In this document: in pieces, positions 56,488-64,000 of the stretch
Numbering within the stretch: position 1 is the first letter of the stretch
How the letters are laid out: the number at the start of each line of letters is the position of its first letter
From: Amaurobius ferox
Taxonomy: Eukaryota; Arthropoda; Arachnida; Araneae; Amaurobiidae
Assembly (NCBI GenBank): GCA_951213105.1
Contig: OX578145.1
Location: 120,502,524-120,566,523, forward strand
Direction of reading: 5' to 3'
DNA: 64,000 bases
Notes under the pieces: generated by a model
What the model was told of the DNA's origin: nothing
The model's input: the letters and a program-made list of their open reading frames with translations, nothing else
Databases searched by the model: none
Program-made: the position numbers and the translations under genes

Positions 56488-56788
56488 CTGGAAACGTACA
56501 CGAAAAGTGCATTATTTTCTTATAAGTACAATCTACGACAGGATTGGCTAGTTAAAAGAGGGGATCTTCTACGACTAGATGAGGCTTTATGTCGATATTA
56601 GAGAGGGTTTCGGATACCAATTTATATTTCAGCAAGGCCCCATACATGGGGACACTGTGAATTATATCATTCACCTGACAGGATAGGAAGATTACCTGCT
56701 AAGCAAAGACCCCAATAGTTGACTGATTTGGGTACGGATTGCACAATCAAATCTATTCCGCTCCATGGAAGAATCTTTATTTCCTTCT

Positions 56789-56840
56789 ACCCAGACCGTC
56801 CGACCTCCCTAAAGGTGTAATGTAACTTGGAAAAGTCTTG
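56789..56840 (-). mobile_element. Tiny hairpin retroposon-like element, copy 3 (partial)
   Basis: On the plus strand it reads ACCCAGACCGTCCGACCTCC, CTAAAGGTGTAATGTAACTT and GG, matching the reverse complement of copies 2 and 4. The 5' strand of the outer stem (CCGTCC) is missing and no flanking duplication is clear, so it is truncated or older. It lies 300 bp upstream (gene sense) of the DYRK exon. Confidence 0.6.
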
Positions 56841-57388
56841 CACTTACAGCAATGGGAGGAACCCACTGGAAGAACTCAACAGTCTGGGAACTTAGATAGT
56901 TTATTAACCCACGACTAATAAACGCCCGTTTCATGCGTGCCTTGGATGAGTTGGGTCCATAATCTATAACTAAGAAAGAAATTGCTCATCTGATTACCTT
57001 TCCCATCCCCCATGGGCCATTGTTTTATATTTTCGTAGCTCGTCGACAATAGGTAAATGAGGAAGTGATTTGGTGAGAATAATACTTCCTTAAACCCAGA
57101 ATTTTTAAGACTTCTTGTTGGAAAGTTTTAAAATAATTATAGTAGAACTAGAACCCATTTATGGAGAAAATACATTTAAATAGATTTCTATTTTAGAAAG
57201 AGATCAAAACCTGTGATAAAGACAAATAATCTTGACTTCTGTTATGAATGGCTATTGAAGTAGGAAATGTGAGATGCATTAGGGGTCAACAGGCCATCAT
57301 TATTGTCAAGATATTAGGGCCAGGCGAACATTATAGATTAAATATATAATTTAAATATTCCCATTTCGATAATAAATATTGCCTTTAA
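56841..57388. other. DYRK intron sequence, no recognisable exon
   Basis: Searched for the missing kinase exon ([17 protein letters not shown]); none is visible on the minus strand. Confidence 0.4.
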
Positions 57389-58046
57389 CCCTTTAAGCGT
57401 TGTTGACGAGTTCAACTCGTCATGCATTGCGTTACCGGTAAACGTGGTTGACGAGTTAAACTCGTCATCCACTTTGAAAGAGGAGACTCCTGTATGTTTA
57501 ACGGAATTGACACGTCATATGATTTTTTATGAGATATTAACTGTGTTTATAATCTTTTCTACTAGATGGCAGTAGTAGTTCTGAAAACTAAATTTTATCA
57601 GCGACAGTATTTCGTAAACGCGTGTGTAAGCCAGTGGAAACCACAAATGAAAGCCAGCAACTGTTTCTGAAATATGGATTTATTTAGCTCTTCTTTTGCT
57701 CCAAAGTCTTGTTTCGAAGCTCAAAGTTGATGTGTTGTATGTTATGCTTCCAATACAATCAGCAAAAAGCTTAGGAAGGTAACCAGGATGTGGTGTCTAG
57801 ACTGTGAAGTTGCTCTTTGTTATATTCCATGTTTGAAAATGTATCATACCAAGAGGAACTATTAAAAATTGGAATTATATGTTTTTTATTTTCTTATCTG
57901 TTATTTTACATGTTTATTTACTTAATACTTATTTCAATAAAACACCTTCTCATTCAACGCACAAGCAGTGGGGAAAACCGTATGGAAGAAAAGAAAACTT
58001 CCAACTGCAATGCGCGCGAAGGGTAATAAATGAGGCACTTAAAGGG
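57389..58046 (+). mobile_element. Deleted piggyBac element with TTAA target duplication
   Basis: TTAA (57385-57388) precedes CCCTTTAAGCG; at the other end CACTTAAAGGG is followed by TTAA (58047-58050). The ends are inverted with one mismatch (CCCTTTAAG(C/T)G). Just inside the left end GTTGACGAGTT/AACTCGTCA occurs twice as a palindrome. TTAA duplication and CCC-starting inverted ends define piggyBac. It is only 658 bp and retains the end of the transposase (separate entry), so it cannot move by itself. Confidence 0.92.
57731..57865 (+). pseudogene. piggyBac transposase C-terminal zinc-finger remnant
   Basis: An open stretch of 44 codons plus TAA with spacing C-x2-C-x17-C-x2-C-x4-C-x3-C-x4-H: CVVCYASN, then MWCLDCEVALCYIPCLKMYH and TKRNY. 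This is the cysteine-rich DNA-binding domain that ends piggyBac transposases. All listed Cys/His are present, but the catalytic DDD region is deleted. The codon directly upstream is a stop, so no larger frame survives. Confidence 0.88.
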
Positions 58047-58070
58047 TTAAAATATTACTTAGATTTCCCT

Positions 58071-58478
58071 CTCCCAGCGATTTGGAGAACAGTGTTGCAA
58101 AATCAGCAGCTAGCTGTCAGCGAGCAGTGAGCGAGGGGTCACACAGTGAGTCATGGTGGAGAGGGTGTAAACATACTAGACAATAGTCTGCGTTTATAAA
58201 GATGGCATAAAACTCTTCTGTCAACGATTTGGAGAGCGATCTTCCAAAATCAGCTGCTAACTGCTAGTGAATAATGGAAGAGACCGCACAGTGAATCACC
58301 CGGCGGGAGCATAGCCATGTTAGACAATAGTCCATCTGTCTTTAAATGATGGCTCAGAATTCCCATCCCAGAGATGTGGAAAGCAATGTTACGAAATCAT
58401 CAGCTAACTGCCATTGAGCAGTGAGAGAGGCCGCAACAGTGAGTCTCGTGACGAGAAGAGAAGCATGTTAGCCTGCCT
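58071..58478. repeat. Diverged tandem repeat, period about 146 bp, three copies
   Basis: Copies start near 58071, 58218 and 58364. Each has (G)CGATTTGGAGA- or GAGATGTGGAAA-type starts, AAATCAGC(A/T)GCTA, a GAG(C)AGTGAG region, ACAGTGAGTC or ACAGTGAATC, and ATGTTAG or ACTAGACAATAGTC. GC content is higher than in the surroundings. The first copy begins about 20 bp from the piggyBac right end. Confidence 0.75.
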
Positions 58479-58865
58479 ATGTGCGAAGGTGAAATTTGAT
58501 ATGCTTATTTTATTCAGCTATAGTAAGCGTATATGGTAATCGTGTTTATGCAGCTCAAGTTGTCACACTGTGTTTTGAAAATCGTTACATAAAATTGAAA
58601 TTCTTTACAACATAAGGATATTCACGTGCTGGATACTTCATATTTTCCACATTTTGATTAATAGCAAACATTTTTGCAAGTTAGAAATAGTTTCATCCAA
58701 ATGGAATTTGTAGATTGGCTGATATGGCCAATCATCGGTTACTAGTAAATATAAAACAGGTAATCGTAACTTATTATAACAATGAAATTCAGAATTTTAC
58801 AGCATTATAGAAATAACTTAATAATTTTACATCGATCTTTTGTTTTCCAAATCCGATCGCTATTT

Positions 58866-59000
58866 GAGTTTTACTTTCTCATAGTAAAAGTATTGCTCTG
58901 GCGAAAAATTTCGAATTTGAGATTTTTTATAGAAGAGTATGTTTTAAGACCTGAAAACATTTCAAACGCGTTTGAAAAGAAGTTTGTACGTGTGTATGTT
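58866..59000 (+). mobile_element. Fragment of a family B-like hairpin-ended repeat
   Basis: TTTTACTTTCTCATAGTAAA AGTATTG gives the stem-loop terminus, followed by TTTTAAGACCTGAAAACATT, similar to the family B start. It is truncated after about 130 bp. Confidence 0.45.
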
Positions 59001-59115
59001 TGCGCATACACACTACATACACTATGTAAAAACTTAGAACTAAATTGAATTTTTAGAAATTCTCATGATTAGTACCCGAAATATTTGAAACGTAAAAATT
59101 TTTAATGTGCATATA

Positions 59116-59310
59116 AACAAATGAACTATAGATAAATGAACAAATAGACAAATGGACTATGAATAAATGAACAAATAGACAAATGGACTATGAATAAATG
59201 AACAAATGGACTATGAATAAATGAATAAATAGACAAATGGATTATGAATAAATGAACAAATAAACAAATGGACTATGAATAAATGAATAAATAGACAAAT
59301 GAACTCTGGA
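59116..59310. repeat. Tandem repeat, unit about 30 bp (AATGGACTATGAATAAATGA)
   Basis: About six units of ACAAATGGACTATGAATAAA followed by TGAACAAATAG. The fourth unit is shortened. No gene. Confidence 0.9.
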
Positions 59311-59566
59311 CAAGTAAGACAATTATTTGAACAATGATAATAGTGTATAGTACATGGGTTTGGAAATGGTTTGATCTATGTTGTAAATGTAAAATACATT
59401 AAAATACAATATTAAAGCAGTTTTTTCAAATACATTTAACGGATCCATATTACAGACCTCTTGCCAACCTGAAAAAATATTATTAATTTTTGCCAAATAT
59501 TTTAAAAGAATAAATTGTTAATAAAAACTGATAAAAAACATAATTTCGCTGATTGCAAACTGCTTA

Positions 59567-59881
<315 letters not shown>

Positions 59882-60154
59882 AACGTTCGTTTGATTATTT
59901 GGATATTTTAAAAAATAATTCATTTTATCAATTCATTTCTGTTGAAGTTTATCTCTATACGCAGCTAAGTAAGCCAGATTCAATGACTAAGGGAGGAATT
60001 ACACAGCCTAAACCGTCGAAAGGAGACATTTAAAACTTTGCATACACTTGGGACTTGATCTATAAGTAATAAAATAAAATCTAAAATCTTTTAATTTTGT
60101 TCAAACAATTTATGAATAGTGGAATTTTTTTAACATTACTTCCCTTATAATTTG

Positions 60155-60220
60155 GGGCCATTAGAGCGTTGGCTGGCCAGTTCGGAGATCCACAGTTCAA
60201 TTCCCGGTTGGGACAACAAG
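60155..60220 (+). repeat. tRNA-derived SINE-like fragment
   Basis: TTAGAGCGTTGGCTGG fits a tRNA A box with its downstream loop, and CCACAGTTCAATTCCCGG fits a B box about 30 bases later. The order resembles arthropod tRNA-derived SINEs. No tail or flanking duplication was identified. Confidence 0.45.
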
Positions 60221-60443
60221 GCTCTTTACAAGGTATCACATGATCAAATTTTGCATAAGATGATAGTCTACATTAATTAAAGCACTTTTTAAATTGGCAC
60301 CATGAAATAACACCCTGCATATCTAACTATGGAAAAAATACTATAAATAAAGCATAAATGAGTGCTATAATTTAAATTTTAGCTTCACATCAATGCATGG
60401 TGCGTTTTTCACTTGAAGAGAAAGAGCTACATGTATTCATTAC

Positions 60444-60582
60444 CGGTTTCAAGTCGCAGTGTATGATGTTCTCCCTGTGTAAGAGCCGTAGGCACTGAAC
60501 GAGGGAGAATGCAAATCTCCTAATAAGACCCAGGCTGAAACCCTGGTACTGGTTCTTCTTGATCAGCTCATAAAGATTACAC
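60444..60582 (-). CDS. DYRK2/4: DYRK kinase exon: subdomains V-VI with HCDLKP
   Basis: After TTCTTCAG the exon reads [40 protein letters not shown] and HCDLKP, then [15 protein letters not shown] and I-I-H-C-D-L-K-P are the DYRK versions of subdomains V-VI; H-C-D replaces the usual H-R-D, and the Asp is the catalytic base. It enters in phase 2 (one base left over) and ends in phase 0. The usual Met before NLYELI is Cys here. Upstream exons (N-lobe, DYRK homology box) lie beyond the window. Confidence 0.96.
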
Positions 60583-60662
60583 CTGAAGAAAAATTTACAA
60601 GTCAGGAATACATGTATAGATTTGTTATCCTAAGACAACTTTATGTTTATAAATATAAAATA

Positions 60663-60735
60663 TTGAACATCAAGACAAAATGTTGTACATCAAGACAAAA
60701 TGTTGTACGTCCAGACAAAATGTTGTACATCACAA
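60663..60735. repeat. 20-bp tandem repeat, four copies
   Basis: ACATCAAGACAAAATGTTGT repeats with minor changes (GTCCAGACAAAATGTTGTAC). No gene. Confidence 0.9.
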
Positions 60736-60874
60736 GCGGTAATTAAATATTGCCTGCCTCATTGCCAGACCTCCTTGAGTCAAACCAACAAAATTTCGAA
60801 GTCTTCCATAAAATGCTTTATAAAGGGCAGCAATAATACGGCATAAAGAGGTGATTAAAAGTATCAACCTCATA

Positions 60875-61709
60875 CAGGGTTCCTAAGAAAGAATCACCCC
60901 CCAATAACTTTGCAGGGAAAGGTTAATGAATGTACACGTTACATTTAACTGTATTAAAAAGATCATGTCCGATTGAATAAAATGGATTGAAACGCCTCTA
61001 ACGAATAATTCAAAACGTGAAGATGATGAATTCGATAACAACGCGAGATAGACAAAGAAAATCAATTATAAAGTTGCAGAGAAAGAGAAGAGGAGAAGTC
61101 TTATGAATATGACATGTACACCAGGAACGACTGAAACGCGGAAACGGAAGGTAATAATTATCGTGTCAAAAACACGGTGACACTTATAATGATTGAAAAA
61201 ATACGCAGTAATATTTTTTAATTCAAATGTGCATTGCCACTGAAGGAGGACATTTTAAATAGGTTCTCTTCGATGAGTCTGTTTATCGAAGTATTCCATT
61301 TTTGTGTATTCCTTTTTTTTCTGTTTCATTAATTAATTTGATACAGAAGACACTTGTCCACCAATATTATGTGACATAAATGGTTTCTGTAACAATTTTG
61401 TTGCCGATTCCTACTCACTGAAGAATGCTCCACAACTTTATAATTGGCTTCCATTCTTCTATCTCGCTTTGTTGTTGAGACCCAGACCGTCCGACCTACC
61501 AAAAAGGTGTAAGGTAACTGTTTGGACGGCCGGTATATCGCTTTGTTGTCGAGTTCGGTTTATTAATTTTTTCAATTATCTTTTAGGGGCGCTGCAATAT
61601 CCATTATTCGATCGGACAGAGTCACTTTATAAACAGACCTAACCTATACAGTCATTAACCTTTCCTTACAATGTTATGCGGTACTTAAGGACATTCTTAG
61701 GAACACTGT
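60875..61709. mobile_element. MITE with long inverted repeats, family F (best copy)
   Basis: Left CAGGGTTCCTAAGAAAG mirrors right CATTCTTAGGAACACTG. GGGAAAGGTTAATGAATG mirrors CATTAACCTTTCC, and GTCCGATTGAATAAAATGGA mirrors TCCATTATTCGATCGGAC. The arms reach about 200-250 bp. Its right arm is interrupted at 61476-61533 by a tiny hairpin element. There is no transposase. Confidence 0.83.
61476..61533 (-). mobile_element. Tiny hairpin retroposon-like element, copy 4
   Basis: A 58-bp insert in the arm of MITE F. The target TATCTCGCTTTGTTGT (61460-61475) recurs as TATATCGCTTTGTTGT (61534-61549), one mismatch in 16. On the minus strand it starts CCGGCCGTCCAAACAGTTAC, then CTTACACCTTTTTGGTAGGT and CGGACGGTCTGGGTCTCA. 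CCGTCC pairs with GGACGG, ACCT with AGGT, and ACC with GGT over a T5 loop. The uninterrupted MITE sequence at 11.7 and 12.3 kb confirms the empty site. Confidence 0.82.
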
Positions 61710-63069
61710 TATTAACGAAGTAGTTTTATTTTAGAATAATTTCGATATACTTTCTAAGTAAAATTTCAAAGGTTTTTCTTTGTTTAGGACTCCTAAATTT
61801 TATAATTTTCTAACAAAATCTTTCAACAAAAAATCCTTTCAACACTTCCATACTTTTCAAAGGTGATTATTAAGTATTTTATCATTACCTTCCGTTGAGC
61901 ATTTTTTTCATAAAACCAATTTATTTATTCTGTTTGATATATTTATACCAACTTTATTTCCATTTTAATGTCTATTATATCTATATTTGATTTCTTTGTC
62001 AATAATGTAGAGAGGTTAGACGTTTAAACACATAACACGTACATAAACACATTACGCACATAAACAAATTGATAATCTTCAATGGGATTAAAAAGAAAGT
62101 TTTAAGTACACTTATTATTAAAATTAAAGGCTATAGCTCTTTCAGTGGGTAGCTCTTTCTAAACGTAATTCGAATGGATGCTTAAAATAATAGGAAGTAT
62201 TTGTTTTGGTTAAAATATCATAATCTTAGTTTAGAGGAAACGTATAAAAAAATTGTAGTATAAATATGTAAAAAACATTTATCATAAATTAGCTGTGTCC
62301 TCTTTTTTCGTTCGGAATGTATGACGTAAAGGAACTTCACTCACAATTGGCCCTGAACTTTCAATATTAGGAGTCTTTATTTTTGAAATTTTATAACAAT
62401 TAAATCAAAGACAAAATAAGTGGATTTTCCTGTACTGAGATAGTAAAGATAGATAGAAGCACAAATTACAGTTTTATTTATATAAATAATAATGATTTTA
62501 CAGCTAAAATTAGTATTTTTGTATATAATGTTGCTGTTACTAAAAATGCATACAAATATATAGAAATAATAATATATCATACGATCAAAAAACTCAAACG
62601 AAGGAAAAAAAATCCATTCTTTTAATATTGTCTGAAGATAATAAAGGTTTATTTTTTCATTTCGTTCATTTATAAAGCTTTCATAATTTTAGAGAAAGAG
62701 GCACAAACAAAGACTAAGTCACGTCAACATATTTAGAATTGCATTTATGGTATTAAGGCTCATAAAACTATATTAATCACACGTTACTTTGGAGACTCAA
62801 ATAACGATTGGGCTCCTTTTGTTGAGTTAGAATGACATGAAGACAGATAGAAGAACAAACGGGGATCTAAATTTTTATTGGGACTTTACCATAGATACCT
62901 AATAAAAATTGATTAAATTTCGTTCAGCCCTTTCCCTGTGCTGTTCAAATAAATCGTTGGATTTTCAATTTTATTTATATACTGTAAAACATTTTCAAGC
63001 ATCTTACTGAAAGTTTCAGAGGAATTAGCTGTCCGTAATGGGGATTAAAGTTCCTGATAATTATGATAA
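61710..63069. other. AT-rich sequence, no recognisable feature
   Basis: Nothing supportable. If the kinase gene extends rightward, this is part of the intron upstream of the 60.6-kb exon. Confidence 0.4.
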
Positions 63070-63075
63070 CATATA

Positions 63076-63171
<96 letters not shown>

Positions 63172-63191
63172 TATATATAAATATATATATA
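63070..63191. repeat. (TA)n microsatellite
   Basis: About 120 bp of TA with two TACATA interruptions, directly left of a MITE terminus. ORFs of alternating Ile-Tyr on both strands are artefacts. Confidence 0.97.
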
Positions 63192-64000
63192 CAGGTTGTC
63201 CAAAAACCTCGGCTTTTATTTCTTAAATATTGATCTCAGACATATATAATAAATTAAAAAGTTGCGTAAGAAAAGGTGTACAGAATTTTAGGAAATCGAT
63301 TAAATATTCAGGAGATTAAATTTGAAGAAATACAAAATTGAAATTTGTATACTGCCCCCGTACAAAAACTTTTCCAATGAGTAAAATGTGCCCCATACAC
63401 TAATAAGGTGATGTACAAAATTTCAGCATTTTATCATAAAAAGTCCCGGAGATATGTTTAAACAAAGTTGGTGAGGGATTAATCACAAATTAAAATGTAA
63501 ATATTTACAGCAAGAGTGCAAATGACGCAACGCAGAAATGCATCATAGGCAAATAATATCTGCCTTTTATCTTTAATGGATCTTTGGCATGGATGTAAAA
63601 TATTTTGAACAAGCTTTGTCATCTTTGTGTAAAGTTATTATTTCTACACAGTGTATATACTTTTGTACCAATAAATACAATTATTATTTATTTATGTAAT
63701 CATTGTTTCCTTCCGTAATTTGTGTATGACCCCCGAAACGCGGTCTGCCGACATGATTTTCCCCCTCTGAGATTCCATGTCGATGCATCGAAAAGTGGTT
63801 TAAGTCAGCATTTTTGTCTTTCATATCTCTGGGACTTTCTATGGTAAAATGCTGAAATTTTGTACATCACCTTATTAGTGTATGAGGCACATTTTACTCA
63901 TTGGAAATGTTTTTATTCGGAGACCGTATAAAAATTTAAATTTCCTATTTCTTAAAATTGAATTCCCTTGAAAATTTTAATCAATTTCATAAAATTATGT
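63192..64000. mobile_element. MITE family J, second copy, cut by window end
   Basis: Starts CAGGTTGTCCAAAAACCTCG and follows the arm of 48725-49619 (CTTTTATTTCTTAAATATTG, CCCCATACACTAATAAGG). Its centre is inverted relative to that copy: ATGTCGATGCATCGAAAAGT here against ATGCATCGACATGG there. The right arm runs to the window edge and is incomplete. Confidence 0.87.

Noticed and set aside
56216..56551. Plus-strand ORF and an alternative minus-frame ORF at the 56-kb exon
   Set aside because: Shadows of the intact DYRK kinase exon.
62975..63226. Ile-Tyr repeat ORFs
   Set aside because: Translation of (TA)n.

Overview
This is a eukaryotic, AT-rich window with few genes and many repeats. Long spliced introns, Helitrons beginning TCTATATATA, a piggyBac remnant, numerous long-inverted-repeat MITEs and (TGTC)n-bearing dispersed repeats suggest an arthropod. 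A spider or other arachnid is my best guess, by inference only. There are no bacterial or viral gene sets and no CRISPR array.

The one gene I recognise with confidence is a class II DYRK protein kinase (DYRK4/DYRK2-like) on the minus strand. Its visible exons run from right to left: 60444-60582 (subdomain VI, ending in HCDLKP), 56295-56487 ([14 protein letters not shown]), 51581-51710 (SKGKKRKP insert), 46906-47111 (WDPEKRM and basic/Ser-rich tail), and a distant putative last exon at 28710-28799 ending in GTFLPPIL. Splice phases agree across the 56/51/47 kb exons. The exon that should carry the DFG motif and the YTY activation loop, expected between 56.5 and 60.4 kb, is not visible. Exons upstream of 60.6 kb lie outside the window.

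Layout. 0-16 kb: a pre-miRNA-like hairpin, then a nested cluster of a hairpin-ended repeat (family A; also B), three minisatellites (9.3-10.1, 13.0-14.85 and 15.6-15.85 kb) and a MITE. 16-28 kb: intergenic, with one family A2 copy, two abutting palindromic MITEs (20.2-21.5 kb; one carries the tail of a transposase), SINE-like pieces and an unidentified ORF at 27 kb. 28.7-60.6 kb: the DYRK gene, whose very long introns hold a head-to-tail Helitron pair (31.2-34.8 kb), more A, A2, B and D repeats, a possible two-exon plus-strand mini-gene (37.2-38.3 kb), a decayed multicopy ORF with a cysteine-rich tail (40.0-42.2 kb), MITEs at 38.5 and 48.7 kb, a GATC-rich palindromic array beside an exon, and a deleted piggyBac (57.4-58.0 kb). 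60.6-64 kb: another long-inverted-repeat MITE and a MITE copy cut by the window edge.

The most unusual signal is a family of tiny (about 53-58 bp) hairpin elements at 8.15, 45.02, 56.79 and 61.48 kb. Three are flanked by target-site duplications of about 16 bp, and some end in an (AAC)n tail. They look like ultra-short retroposons and match no element class I know.
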